Source of the DNA: Symbiodinium microadriaticum
Taxonomy: Eukaryota > Sar > Dinophyceae > Suessiales > Symbiodiniaceae
Assembly (NCBI GenBank): GCA_001939145.1
Contig: LSRX01000297.1
Location: 146,282-210,281, forward strand
Direction: 5' to 3'
DNA: 64,000 nt
In this document: positions 16,348-25,099 of the stretch, one piece after another
Position numbering within the stretch: position 1 is the stretch's first letter
Layout of the letters: every line of letters begins with the position of its first letter
The notes under the pieces: generated by a model
The model's input: the letters and a program-made list of their open reading frames with translations, nothing else
What the model was told of the DNA's origin: nothing
Database searches by the model: none
Translations under genes and position numbers: made by a program

Positions 16348-16434
16348 CTGGCGAATAGGCTGGCCAGCAGCGGACTCATGTTCCCTGCGAACCTTTAACC
16401 CTAAGAACTCTTGTAGCGGGGCCAGCAACGACAC
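16348..16434 (-). CDS. exon-like frame with both splice signals
   Basis: Minus strand acceptor GGGTTTCAG; 29 codons in phase 0, VSLLAPLQEFLGLKVRREHE, then SAAGQPIRQ; donor GTCTAT. About 64 percent third-position G/C. Next to the minus frame at 16457-16666, so likely the same gene. Confidence 0.5.
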
Positions 16435-16456
16435 CTGAAACCCTAATGCAGAAGCC

Positions 16457-16666
16457 CTAACAAAAGACTTGGGTTTCGGGGTATATTAGACTATTACTGT
16501 AAAAATAAGCCCCCAAAATAACATAGGTAATTATAAACGCCCCTGCATTAGACCCTAAACCCTTGAAGCCGTACGTCCGTAGTAGCCCGTCGCGCATAGC
16601 TTTTACGGTTTGGCGGGACTCGGGTCTCCAGGCTGCAGAAAGTAAGGGGGCTTTGGAGAGTCGCAA
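16457..16666 (-). CDS. 69-codon open frame, unknown
   Basis: MRLSKAPLLSAAWRPESRQT, then VKAMRDGLLRTYGFK, about 65 percent third-position G/C. The last 30 codons cross a family G remnant (16478-16552) and are unlikely to be translated. Confidence 0.45.
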   Translation of the reverse strand: MRLSKAPLLSAAWRPESRQTVKAMRDGLLRTYGFKGLGSNAGAFIITYVILGAYFYSNSLIYPETQVFC

Positions 16667-16678
16667 GAAATTACCCCA

Positions 16679-16815
16679 AAGCCTAAACCCTGAACCCCAA
16701 ACCCTAAACCCTAAACCCCTAAACCCCTAAACCCTAAACCCTTTGTGATCCCTTTTAGGGGGTTCGAGTTTAGGGTTTAGGTTTAGGGTTTAGGTTCAGG
16801 GTTCAGGGTTTAGAG
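16679..16815. repeat. opposed telomere-like tracts (C then G)
   Basis: CCCTAAA units to 16741, then CTTTGTGATCCCTTTTAGGG, then TTTAGGG units. The 40-bp junction recurs at 17931-17970. Confidence 0.85.
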
Positions 16816-16818
16816 CGA

Positions 16819-16930
16819 TACCCATGTGTTCTTTACGTGGATTTGGCCTCTTTTCGGGTCCTTTTCATAAGGGGACCGAAATATAGTTTTTGTGGGGCGT
16901 ACAAAGGGGCCCTTATTTAGAGAACTACCC
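16819..16930. mobile_element. family D element D3
   Basis: TACCCATGTGTTCTTTACGT ... GGCCCTTATTTAGAGAACTA and CCC. Confidence 0.5.
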
Positions 16931-17078
16931 TGCTTACAGTGTTGAGGTGCTGGGTGCTCGCGTTCAGGGTCGTTTCGCCTTTAGCTTGAGGCCTGCATTG
17001 GATGTACAGATAAAACCCTAAACCCCCAAAACCCTAAACTCCCAAAACCCTAAAGCCCTCANAGGGTTTAGACACTAA

Positions 17079-17216
17079 AGATTCTGCGAGTCAGGGCTTT
17101 TCTGGTTGAGATCACCCTCCCTCGTTTCAATGGTCCTTGAAGCCCGCCAGGGATACAAAGACAAACAGAGCAGCTCAATCCAAAGGATGGCCAACAACTC
17201 GAGCTGCCAGTGCTGA
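17079..17216 (+). CDS. exon-like frame (first duplicate)
   Basis: ESGLFWLRSPSLVSMVLEAR, QGYKDKQSSSIQRMANNSSC, then QC, stop TGA. Third-position G/C about 69 percent. An internal ATG begins MVLEARQ. Confidence 0.5.
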   Translation, partial: RFCESGLFWLRSPSLVSMVLEARQGYKDKQSSSIQRMANNSSCQC

Positions 17217-17469
17217 AACCTCATTTTAGGGTTTAGGGTTTAGGGTACAGGCTTTAGAGTTTAGGGTTTCGGTTAGTTGAACGTCCAGGGCTTGATCTAG
17301 GACTTTAGGACTAGACTTAGGGTTCAAACAGGCTTTCGCCTTCATGTTAGTAGGTGGGGATCAGTGTTCAGGGCCTGAGCCGTGCTGGAGTGCTGGCATA
17401 CTTAGGAATTAGGGGGGTAAGTAGAGTTACCAGTCAGGTAACTATACATATCTCTTCGTATAGCCTCAG

Positions 17470-17540
17470 ATAAGAACCCTACTTACGAAGTCTATTGCTC
17501 CGATGAGTGGGGCTCTGCATCTGTGACAATTGGGAGACTG
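17470..17540 (+). CDS. exon-like frame with splice signals (first duplicate)
   Basis: Acceptor TATAGCCTCAG; KNPTYEVYCSDEWGSASVTI, then GRL; donor GTTTTG. Confidence 0.45.
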
Positions 17541-17684
17541 GTTTTGGGGCTTTCGTTTTCGAGTCTGAGTCTGGGGTGTGCAGGGCATTTAGGGTTTAGG
17601 GTTCGGCGCCTTAGGATTTAGAGTTTAAGTTCAGGGCTTTCAGTTTGGGTGCAGGGCTCTAGCGTTGAGGGTGGGCGTTGAGCC

Positions 17685-17888
17685 ATGGATGCAACCTTCA
17701 TCCCTGGCTTGCGCAGTCAGGTCAGGGTAGGGCTCACAGCTGAGGATGTCCTCAACAGAATAAAGGGGCCTCAACAATTAGAATATAAGGCTTCGGGTTT
17801 ATGTTGCGATAATTTTCAAGGGCAAAATGCTGCAAGGGACAACATGTTACCTATAGTCTCCACTGTAGTTGCTTTTTTGATTTGGTAA
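17685..17888 (+). CDS. 67-codon ORF with ATG (first duplicate)
   Basis: MDATFIPGLRSQVRVGLTAE, then DVLNRI. The remaining codons run through a family G remnant and half of a family A element, so only the first 26 or so are credible. Confidence 0.4.
   Translation: MDATFIPGLRSQVRVGLTAEDVLNRIKGPQQLEYKASGLCCDNFQGQNAARDNMLPIVSTVVAFLIW
17848..17886. mobile_element. family A element A2, left half only
   Basis: TACCTATAGTCTCCACTGTA and GTTGCTTTTTTGATTTGG, then abruptly TAAACCGTAAACCCCTAAAC. The truncation coincides with the duplication border. Confidence 0.85.
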
Positions 17889-18235
17889 ACCGTAAACCCC
17901 TAAACCCCTAAACCCCTAAACCCTAAACCCTTTGTGATCCCTTTTAGGGGGTTCGAGTTTAGGGTCCGCGATCCCTTTTTTTTGTTCGAAGTGTGGGGCT
18001 CTTTGGGTCGGGGCTTGAGGATGGAGGGTTTGGGGTCTATAGGGGTTTAGGGATTTAGGGTTTATAGGGTTTAGGGATTTAGGGTTTATAGGGTTTAGGG
18101 TTTAGGGATTTAGGGCTTATAGGGTTTATAGGGTTTAGGGGTTTAGGGGTTTAAGGGTTTAGGGTATATAGGGTTTAGGGGTTTAGGGTTTAGGGTTTAT
18201 AGGGTTTAGGGTTTAGGGGTTTAGGGGTTTAGGGT
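17889..18235. repeat. opposed telomere-like tracts between the duplicates
   Basis: CCCTAAA units to 17930, the CTTTTAGGGGGTTCGAGT junction, then about 250 bp of TTTAGGG with TTTATAGGG variants. Confidence 0.9.
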
Positions 18236-18246
18236 TTAGACACTAA

Positions 18247-18384
18247 AGATTCTGCGAGTCAGGGCTTTTCTGGTTGAGATCACCCTCCCTCGTTTCAATG
18301 GTCCTTGAAGCCCGCCAGGGATACAAAGACAAACAGAGCAGCTCAATCCAAAGGATGGCCAACAACTCGAGCTGCCAGTGCTGA
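18247..18384 (+). CDS. exon-like frame (second duplicate)
   Basis: Same frame as 17079-17216. Confidence 0.45.
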   Translation, partial: RFCESGLFWLRSPSLVSMVLEARQGYKDKQSSSIQRMANNSSCQC

Positions 18385-18637
18385 AACCTCATTTTAGGGT
18401 TTAGGGTTTAGGGTACAGGCTTTAGAGTTTAGGGTTTCGGTTAGTTGAACGTCCAGGGCTTGATCTAGGACTTTAGGACTAGACTTAGGGTTCAAACAGG
18501 CTTTCGCCTTCATGTTAGTAGGTGGGGATCAGTGTTCAGGGCCTGAGCCGTGCTGGAGTGCTGGCATACTTAGGAATTAGGGGGGTAAGTAGAGTTACCA
18601 GTCAGGTAACTATACATATCTCTTCGTATAGCCTCAG

Positions 18638-18708
18638 ATAAGAACCCTACTTACGAAGTCTATTGCTCCGATGAGTGGGGCTCTGCATCTGTGACAATTG
18701 GGAGACTG
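18638..18708 (+). CDS. exon-like frame (second duplicate)
   Basis: Same frame and splice signals as 17470-17540. Confidence 0.4.
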
Positions 18709-18852
18709 GTTTTGGGGCTTTCGTTTTCGAGTCTGAGTCTGGGGTGTGCAGGGCATTTAGGGTTTAGGGTTCGGCGCCTTAGGATTTAGAGTTTAAGTTC
18801 AGGGCTTTCAGTTTGGGTGCAGGGCTCTAGCGTTGAGGGTGGGCGTTGAGCC

Positions 18853-19086
18853 ATGGATGCAACCTTCATCCCTGGCTTGCGCAGTCAGGTCAGGGTAGGG
18901 CTCACAGCTGAGGATGTCCTCAACAGAATAAAGGGGCCTCAACAATTAGAATATAAGGCTTCGGGTTTATGTTGCGATAATTTTCAAGGGCAAAATGCTG
19001 CAAGGGACAACATGTTACCTATAGTCTCCACTGTAGTTGCTTTTTTGATTTGGTTTAACCAACTTTATATTAAGGATCCTAAATAG
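18853..19086 (+). CDS. 77-codon ORF with ATG (second duplicate)
   Basis: As 17685 for the first 67 codons, then extended through the complete element A3. The extension is transposon sequence. Confidence 0.35.
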   Translation: MDATFIPGLRSQVRVGLTAEDVLNRIKGPQQLEYKASGLCCDNFQGQNAARDNMLPIVSTVVAFLIWFNQLYIKDPK

Positions 19087-19124
19087 GTAACCCCAAAAAG
19101 GAACTACAGTGGAGACTATAGGTA
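19016..19124. mobile_element. family A element A3, complete
   Basis: TACCTATAGTCTCCACTGTA ... TACAGTGGAGACTATAGGTA, 109 bp. Confidence 0.9.
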
Positions 19125-19264
19125 CTTACAAATTAATTACACCGACGCCTATACCCGAACTGCTCGGCTTTGGTCTGCACATGTGTAGCTTCACTCGTCA
19201 AGAACAGGCTGCGGATGGGCTGAAAGCTGTTGCTTGGAAGCCTGAGCTACGTATCATGTTTTAG
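19124..19264 (+). CDS. 46-codon exon-like frame abutting A3
   Basis: TYKLITPTPIPELLGFGLHM, CSFTRQEQAADGLKAVAWKP, then ELRIMF, stop TAG. An internal acceptor TGTGTAG and donor GTATCA would bound the FTRQEQ part. Another frame is open over part of it. Confidence 0.4.
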   Translation, partial: TYKLITPTPIPELLGFGLHMCSFTRQEQAADGLKAVAWKPELRIMF

Positions 19265-19404
19265 GCCAACAGGGAGGGTTTAGGGTTAAGGGTTTAGGGT
19301 TTAGGGGATTCTCTATCTACTTGGAAACAGGTCTGCGTGGCTTTGCACGACGCAGGCTCAGGGTTCATTTGTATGGGCTTGAGAAGTGAAGAGTAGCTCA
19401 ATGT

Positions 19405-19665
19405 ATGGGGTGTCAAAAAAGGATCAGAAGCTGGGGCCACGGCTTTTCCTCAACTTCTAGCAGCAGAATTGCCTCGTGCACCCGATTGCAGCATCAGGTA
19501 CAAGCCGACAGCAGGGAACGGCACCCAAAAACCCAGCTACGGAATTACTGGGTGTTTGTGATCCAAGAACAGAAATCCGCTATGAATAAAGGTAGCTGGG
19601 CTTCTCTGGGCACTGCAAAACTGAGCTTTACGCCCCTACACACATGCAGGATGCAGACGTCTTAG
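19405..19665 (+). CDS. 86-codon open frame
   Basis: MGCQKRIRSWGHGFSSTSSS, RIASCTRLQHQVQADSRERH, PKTQLRNYWVFVIQEQKSAM, then NKGSWASLGTAKLSF, stop TAG. The first codon is ATG at 19405. Basic and polar; no known domain. Confidence 0.5.
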   Translation: MGCQKRIRSWGHGFSSTSSSRIASCTRLQHQVQADSRERHPKTQLRNYWVFVIQEQKSAMNKGSWASLGTAKLSFTPLHTCRMQTS

Positions 19666-19865
19666 ACTGCTTAGATACAGGGTTTAGGGTTTAGGGTTTA
19701 GGGTTTAGGGCTCTACAAGGTTCGATTCAGGTAGGGTTGGGTTTCGGATGGTTGAAGGCATAAGCCAGAAAGTTAATTACCCAATGTTTGCATCGCGAAA
19801 GCACGAGTCGCCAGACATCGACATTCTTAGACCCGCGAACTACCCTCTATCATGCCCCAAATGCC

Positions 19866-19990
19866 CACTAACCCTAAATCCCTAAACCCTAAACCCCTGA
19901 ATCCTAAACGCCTAAAGGACCATCAGGGTTATATTAAACCCCTAAACCCTAAACCCCTAAATCCTAAACCCCTAAAGGACCATAAGGGTT
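19866..19990 (-). repeat. 67-bp tandem repeat mixing CCCTAAA and unique sequence
   Basis: Two copies of CCCTAAACCCCTAAATCC and CTAAAGGACCAT(A/C)AGGGTT. Confidence 0.85.
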
Positions 19991-20092
19991 CTATGAAAGG
20001 GCACTTGGAGGATCGTGAAAGGACGAGGCCCCGCCTGGCTGGCTAAGAACGCCAGCACCACCACCACGCTGAGCACGATGGCCTTACATTGC

Positions 20093-20222
20093 GGTTTAGG
20101 GTTGAGGGTTTAGGGCTTTAGGGTTTGGGGTTTTAGGGTTTAGGGTTTAGTGATGAGGGTTTAGGGTGGGGTTTAGGGTTTAGGGCTTTAGGGCTTGGGG
20201 TCTTAGGGTTTAGGGTTTAGGG
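20093..20222 (+). repeat. telomere-like block, TTTAGGG orientation
   Basis: GGGCTTTAGGGTTTGGGGTT sub-repeat twice (20115, 20185). Confidence 0.85.
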
Positions 20223-20400
20223 TATGTATCTCCAAGAGGGTCCATATGTACTACAATTCTGGAAGTAGGCCACCAAAGACCATCCTTGCTGTGTAGTGCA
20301 TTTGGAGCCTCTGGGTCCAAAGCTACTCCTCTACCCGACACCACCTTTACGCGATGCCACCCCTAAACGCCCAAGCCGTAGTCCAGAAAGAAGCCCCTGC
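20223..20400. other. interval with nothing recognised
   Basis: Unique sequence, frames short on both strands. Confidence 0.4.
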
Positions 20401-20530
20401 CCCTACACCCAGAGCCCCTGAGCCCTAAACCCAAAAGCCCCCATCCCCTAAACCCCTAAACCCTAAACCCAAAAGCCCTAAACCCCTAAACCCAAAAGCC
20501 CTACACCCCTAAACCCCCAAAGCTCCAAAT
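20401..20530 (-). repeat. telomere-like tract, CCCTAAA orientation
   Basis: Units with CCCAAAAGC variants. Confidence 0.8.
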
Positions 20531-20735
20531 CCCGGAGCCCAAAAGAAACCGCAAACAAACGGCTCCCTTCCATGAATCAGGGGGTGCCTAGTAAGTAGGG
20601 GTTTAGGGTCTAGGGTTTAGGGAGGGCTCTATAAGGGTTCTATTCTATGAGAGGTTTCGTAATCTAGGGTCTCTCAGAAAATTTCGAAGGCGGTAGGTAG
20701 TATCCAATGCTAGTCCCCACATATCATACTCTAGA

Positions 20736-21005
20736 CTACTGCGGGTTGCTATTTGGGCTTGCTTTTGGACACTTGGGATCAGGGAGCTCGAAACATTCTT
20801 TTTTTCTAACAACGCCGAAAACAAACACCTCCCAGACCCTGCATACTGTAATTGAAGTATTTATCGGGATATGGGCTAGATAACCAGTAGAACAGGAGAC
20901 GCTTGGGCTTGATCTGGTTTTTTTGCTGCCCTTACCCGCAGGGGCCAAACATAAATGGGTCTTGAGCCCGAGCACCTTTAGCAACTTTCGAGGCTTCTGA
21001 CACAT
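20736..21005 (-). CDS. 89-codon open frame, unknown
   Basis: Starts ATG at 21005: MCQKPRKLLKVLGLKTHLCL, APAGKGSKKTRSSPSVSCST, GYLAHIPINTSITVCRVWEV, then FVFGVVRKKECFELPDPKCP. Basic, with hydrophobic middle segment. No frame of equal quality opposite. Confidence 0.5.
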   Translation of the reverse strand: MCQKPRKLLKVLGLKTHLCLAPAGKGSKKTRSSPSVSCSTGYLAHIPINTSITVCRVWEVFVFGVVRKKECFELPDPKCPKASPNSNPQ

Positions 21006-21013
21006 GATCTTTA

Positions 21014-21105
21014 AGGTTTAGGGTTTAGGGTTTGATTTTAGAGCTTAGGGTTTAGGGTTTGCTTTTAGGGTTTAGGGTTTGATTTTAGGGTTTAGGGTTT
21101 AGGTT
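21014..21105 (+). repeat. telomere-like tract, TTTAGGG orientation
   Basis: Sub-repeat GGTTTGATTTTAGGGTTTAG about three times. Confidence 0.85.
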
Positions 21106-21465
21106 CGCCAGTATCCATCCAACAGTGGCGGTGCCTTGAAATTCTGGTTGCAGTTAGGAAACGACGAAATGCTCAGGGCAAGCGTAGTACTGGGGGGACC
21201 TAGTCTGAAAACCCTGATCTGGGAACCCCTAAACCCCGAACGCTGAGCCCTTAACCCCACACCCTAAACCCTAAATTTCCTAAACCCTCAACCACAAGAC
21301 CACCAAACTTGCCCTGGGAGACAGACGGCTGGCTGCAATGAATTCACGGCCTTGGCAGGGGAGAGTTGTTTGGCTCAGGGTTTTCCTTAGGGCGCAGAAC
21401 CCTTCTGGTTTCCTTGGCTTTGAAAAGGGTGCCGTGCAGTCGTTGCTAAGATATTTAGGACTTAC

Positions 21466-21560
21466 CTACGCCTCCAAGGTAATTATACGCTCGAGGGCCA
21501 ATTGATAATTTGGTTGGGCCTGCTCCTCAAACTAGGGAAGACTACCCAACAAAAGCGAGT
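21466..21560 (-). CDS. exon-like minus frame with GTAAGT donor
   Basis: Minus strand GTAAGT at 21465-21460. Two upstream frames look coding: AGPTKLSIGPRAYNYLGGV in phase with the donor, and EEQAQPNYQLALERIITLEA. Confidence 0.3.
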
Positions 21561-21669
21561 ACAGCAGAGAAATAGGTAGAGACTATCCGACGATAGACAT
21601 GATCAGGAACCAGGGAGTATAGTAGTAGAAAGTCTTCCGACCGCCATATTACACTGGAGCTTCAGACAA

Positions 21670-21876
21670 TCAAGGAGCCCGAGTTGAGACTATGTAGGGC
21701 GTCATCATAAAGACACCCCCCAAGTAGGGGAGAATGGGGTGTCGGGGGAACTTATGCTTCAGTCGTGTAATGCGGAACTCTGACAAACATATTTTCAGTT
21801 CTCCAGGCTTCAATCGGCTTGGAGGCTTCACTTCGAAAGTTTGCCGGCAGTAGAGGTGGAAGCCCAAGCCCAACAT
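21670..21876 (-). CDS. 68-codon open frame, unknown
   Basis: MLGLGFHLYCRQTFEVKPPS, RLKPGELKICLSEFRITRLK, HKFPRHPILPYLGGVFMM. Balanced composition. The initiator is a non-ATG codon, so it is probably an internal exon. Confidence 0.45.
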   Translation of the reverse strand: MLGLGFHLYCRQTFEVKPPSRLKPGELKICLSEFRITRLKHKFPRHPILPYLGGVFMMTPYIVSTRAP

Positions 21877-22155
21877 TTCGTAAACCCTGAACCGCCAAAG
21901 CCCAAAAAAAGCTAGAGCTCGACAAAGAGGTCTATGAGCTCTGGTCCTGGCACCAGCGTCTCAGTGTTCGGGGTGTCGGGTGGAATTAGGGCTTCGCGCT
22001 GCGGAGGGGTGGAGACGAGGGGCTTGGGGAGAGCAACAGCGGTTTAGGGTTTGGAGTTTAGGGTTTAGACTTTGAAGCAACTTCGTGCATCTTAGCAGCA
22101 AAGCCTGACGGAGCCCATACCTACAACCAAATCATACCTAGTCTCTGAACCCATA

Positions 22156-22413
22156 CTACTGAAGGACACCTCCTTCTCTAGGGTCGAAGGCCCGCAGCCC
22201 GAGTTTCCCTGAATTCGCAAGTGCGAACTTGCGCAAGAAAGCTCCCGACCGGGTTCGCCGCGATGAGGGCAAGCAACACAAGGCATACCCAACCGGCTGC
22301 GACCTTCTGTGGGTTCTTGTTGAGGGGATATTATTTAAGTTACCATAATGCGGATCTATAGTAACTAAGATTGGCTTCTTTATTGGAAGGCTTTCCCCGC
22401 TATGTACGTACAC
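22156..22413 (-). CDS. 85-codon open frame, unknown
   Basis: MYVHSGESLPIKKPILVTID, PHYGNLNNIPSTRTHRRSQP, VGYALCCLPSSRRTRSGAFL, then RKFALANSGKLGLRAFDP. Basic. A second minus frame (22092-22292) overlaps it. Confidence 0.45.
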   Translation of the reverse strand: MYVHSGESLPIKKPILVTIDPHYGNLNNIPSTRTHRRSQPVGYALCCLPSSRRTRSGAFLRKFALANSGKLGLRAFDPREGGVLQ

Positions 22414-22438
22414 AGATAGATAGATCGACAGATAAATC

Positions 22439-22471
<33 letters not shown>

Positions 22472-22485
22472 ATAGATAGATTGGG
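22412..22485. repeat. GATA microsatellite
   Basis: About sixteen GATA units with GATC/AAAT variants. Confidence 0.95.
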
Positions 22486-22779
22486 TATCTAAGGGTTTTC
22501 CGTTCCGGTAGAGTTGTTGCAGCAATTCGGTAGTTTTTTGGGAGATTCTAAACCCTCAACCTCACCATCAACACAAGAGCAGAGCGTCACTTCAAAGACT
22601 GTTTCTTGATCCCAACCCGGTAATAATTTTTCAACTCAAAAAATCTTTGAATCCCAAACCCAAAAAAAAAACCCTAAAGCCACCAACAAAAAAACAGCCC
22701 AAAACCCTCCCTACCCTAAACCCTAAAACCCTAAGCCCCGAAACCCTAAACCCGAATTGTCCCCTAAATCCTGAACTGA

Positions 22780-22902
22780 CCCTCCGAGCTCAAAGTGTCT
22801 CAGGGCCGGGCAGCTTGCTTTAAGCGCCTTTTGCTGACGGCAGAAGCAGAGACTTCGAAGAAGTCCTTTGGGGCTTTGGGGCTTTCGCGCTTTAGGGTAT
22901 AG
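22780..22902 (+). CDS. exon-like frame, helical
   Basis: PSELKVSQGRAACFKRLLLT, then AEAETSKKSFGALG, about 66 percent third-position G/C, closing in TTTAGGG repeat at TAG 22900-22902. Confidence 0.45.
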   Translation, partial: PSELKVSQGRAACFKRLLLTAEAETSKKSFGALGLSRFRV

Positions 22903-23000
22903 GGGCTTTAGGGCTCTAGGGTTTTAGGGGTTTTTAGGGTTTTGAAGGTGTTCTTTTAGGGGTTTTAAGGTTTTGCGGTTTTTGCGGTTTTTGGGAAAGA
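22880..23000 (+). repeat. telomere-like tract, TTTAGGG orientation
   Basis: Diverged GGGCTTTAGGG and TTTTAGGGG units. Confidence 0.75.
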
Positions 23001-23186
23001 GTTTGGGGTTTAGCTTAATTGGGGTCTGAGGTGTCGGGCCTCTTTAGGGTTTTGGGGTTCTGGGTGTTTGCGGGTTTGCGGCTTGAGGTTTTTGTCGTAA
23101 TGTTTTGTGGGGTTGAAGAGGATGGGAGTTTTATGTTTTGAGGGAGTCGGGTTTGTTCATGTCTTGAGGGAGTCGGGGTTTGAGAT

Positions 23187-23459
23187 GTGGGGCTTTTTCG
23201 GCCTCCCCGCGGGCTGGCGACTGTAGGGGTCGGTGACAGTAGCCATGAAGATGAAGCCCAGACCGAAGCTCTCATCATCATCTTCCCCTCCCCCCCCCCT
23301 CCCCCCAAAAAAAGACAAAAAAATCCTGAAGGCACCCTGAACCCCAATCGCCAGCACGTGAACACCGTGAATCAAAGGGCAGCGTCTGTTGTGTCTGAGC
23401 CTTGGGGTCCAGGGGTCAGGAGGACTGGGGTTTGGGCCTTCCAAAAAGGTGAGGTTTAG
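23187..23459 (+). CDS. 90-codon open frame, unknown
   Basis: MGLFRPPRGLATVGVGDSSH, EDEAQTEALIIIFPSPPPPP, KKRQKNPEGTLNPNRQHVNT. The poly-proline comes from a C-run. Two minus frames, one of 116 codons, are open opposite. Confidence 0.3.
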   Translation: MGLFRPPRGLATVGVGDSSHEDEAQTEALIIIFPSPPPPPKKRQKNPEGTLNPNRQHVNTVNQRAASVVSEPWGPGVRRTGVWAFQKGEV

Positions 23460-23537
23460 GGTTTAGGGTTCTTCAGCCGGCGAAGGTCGGGGGTGATTGG
23501 GAGAGGACGGGGTGGTGAAATTACCCAGAAAGTCCAC

Positions 23538-23622
23538 TACCCCTTGATTAAAGGAATATATATAGTACTTTAAGGGGCCTCAATGTTATGATTTAAAGTA
23601 TATATTCCTGAATTAAGGGGTA
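23538..23622. mobile_element. TA-flanked palindromic element L
   Basis: TACCCCTTGATTAAAGGAAT and ATATATA ... TATATATTCCTGAATTAAGG and GGTA, 85 bp. Confidence 0.7.
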
Positions 23623-23689
23623 CTGGGTTCTCTTGGTAGGCCCGGGACGTCCAGGCTTCACTCTTGCAGGGTGGGGGCTTGAATCAGGG

Positions 23690-23810
23690 TTTAGGGTCTA
23701 GGGGTTTAGGGGGTTTAGGGGTTTAGGGGTCTAGGGGTTTAGGGCTTAGAGGTTATCGGGTTAAGGGTTTTAGGGGTTATAGGGTTTATAGGGCTTAGGG
23801 GTTTGGAAGC
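23690..23810 (+). repeat. telomere-like tract, TTTAGGG orientation
   Basis: About twelve units, many GGGGTTTA. Confidence 0.85.
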
Positions 23811-24082
23811 CGAAAGTAGCAGAGACTCTAGATTGAGCCAACACAAATGACCTGGAAACCTCAAACCCAAAATGACCAGAAACACATCCCCCTCCCCTCA
23901 GCAGAATAACACAAAACCATAAATCCATAGCCCGCCCCCCTCGCCCTCTGCCTCCTGCCCCTAGTTATATAAGCCCCCAACTACTAGCCCTGCACCAAGA
24001 CCCGCCACAAAACTCGAAAACCATGCAGACAGTTCCAGCCTCATCCTTGAAACTCAAACCCTAAAACGCTAAACCCTGATGT

Positions 24083-24192
24083 AGGTGCCTAAATAACTTC
24101 CAATACTATTTTGGGGGCTCCTCACTACACTTATAGGATAAGAAAGAAAGATACCCCAAAAACCCTGTTCCTCATGATTAAGCCCTTGTATT
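24083..24192. mobile_element. family G element G11, divergent
   Basis: GGTGCCTAAATAACTTCCAA, TATTTTGGGGGCTCCTCACT, then CCCCAAAAACCCTGTTC. Confidence 0.4.
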
Positions 24193-24288
24193 CAACCCTA
24201 AAGCTGGCCTCATCGTCCTCAGACAACTGGATCGGATGCGTCTCCTGGTTCCATGCAGGTTTGAGGCCGCGCTGATCGACCCCAAGTG

Positions 24289-24450
24289 CTAAGATCCCCA
24301 AAATACCTACACCCTAAGCCCCAAACCCTAAGTGCTAAGATCCCCAAAATACCTAGACCCTAAGCCCCAAACCCTAAAGTACTAAGATCCCCAAAATACC
24401 TAAACCCTAAGCCCTAAACCCTAAAATACTAAGATCCCCAAAATACCTCT
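24289..24450 (-). repeat. four tandem 40-50 bp units with telomere-like core
   Basis: Unit AAGATCCCCAAAATACCT(A) plus CCCTAAGCCCCAAACCCTAA. Each repeat begins with a (G/A)(T/A)(G/A)CTAAGATCC variant. Confidence 0.9.
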
Positions 24451-24587
24451 AACCATACACGGACATTAAACCCGAAACTCCCAAGCCCAAGTCAGAGGTT
24501 ATCTTTAAGAAATGCGTGACTTAACGCTTCATCACCCGCGCAAAAACCCCGGACTTCATATATAGAGGGGTCCTGAGTCCCTAATAT

Positions 24588-24695
24588 ATGTTTAGGGTTT
24601 AGGGTTTAGGGCTTTAGGGCTTTAGGGTTTAGGGGTTTAGGGTTTGGGGTATAGGGTTTAGGGTTTAGGGTTTAGGGGTTTAGGGTTTGGGGTAT
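24588..24695 (+). repeat. telomere-like tract, TTTAGGG orientation
   Basis: About fourteen units; GGTTTGGGGTATA(GG/CT) occurs twice. Confidence 0.9.
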
Positions 24696-24792
24696 ACTAT
24701 CAACGGCCTTCCAAGTTGCATTGACTGGTGTAATTTATAGAGAATATAGAAGACTAACACACAGGCCATTGTGAAGCTTCGGGCATCTTCAG

Positions 24793-25047
24793 CTCCACCA
24801 TCGTTTGCTCGATATGAACCCCCGAAAAAGATTGTATCTCGGTAATATAACATCGTGGAAGCTGGGCTGCCCGAGGGCGCCCACAGTCTGCGCGAGCGGC
24901 TGGCAGCCGGTTTGGCTGCAGCTCGCCATCTCCAATGAGCATCAGTTTGAACGGATCGGGTTGTATAAAGCCACGTTTCCTGGATTCTTGTTCTTCTTGT
25001 CGGAGAACTCCTTGATGGGACACATCGAAATCGCGTCCAAGAACTAA
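24793..25047 (+). CDS. 84-residue terminal exon candidate
   Basis: Acceptor GGGCATCTTCAG ends at 24792. Frame LHHRLLDMNPRKRLYLGNIT, SWKLGCPRAPTVCASGWQPV, WLQLAISNEHQFERIGLYKA, TFPGFLFFLSENSLMGHIEI, ASKN, stop TAA. Third-position G/C about 69 percent against about 41 percent at first positions. Competing minus frames (110 and 137 codons) are open but have low third-position G/C. Family unknown. Confidence 0.55.
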   Translation, partial: LHHRLLDMNPRKRLYLGNITSWKLGCPRAPTVCASGWQPVWLQLAISNEHQFERIGLYKATFPGFLFFLSENSLMGHIEIASKN

Positions 25048-25099
25048 TGCATCTGTCTGCGATTCCACAGAACCATATTGCGCCAAGACTCATCGTTCA

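Larger units (their letters stand above)
17063..17886. repeat. first copy of 824-bp direct duplication
   Basis: Identical by eye to 18231-19054, offset 1168. Left border AGGGTTTAGACACTAAAGAT lies beside a single N (17062). The right border cuts element A in half and passes into CCCTAAA units. Confidence 0.9.
18231..19054. repeat. second copy of 824-bp direct duplication
   Basis: No mismatch to 17063-17886 noticed. Such identity means a very recent event or an assembly duplication. Confidence 0.9.

Noticed and set aside
18853-19086. C-terminal part of the 77-codon ORF (LIWFNQLYIKDPK)
   Set aside because: It is element A3 read in frame.
24680-25093. 137- and 110-codon minus frames
   Set aside because: Third-position G/C is low in the 110-codon frame, while the + frame with a clean acceptor shows strong bias; not fully excluded.
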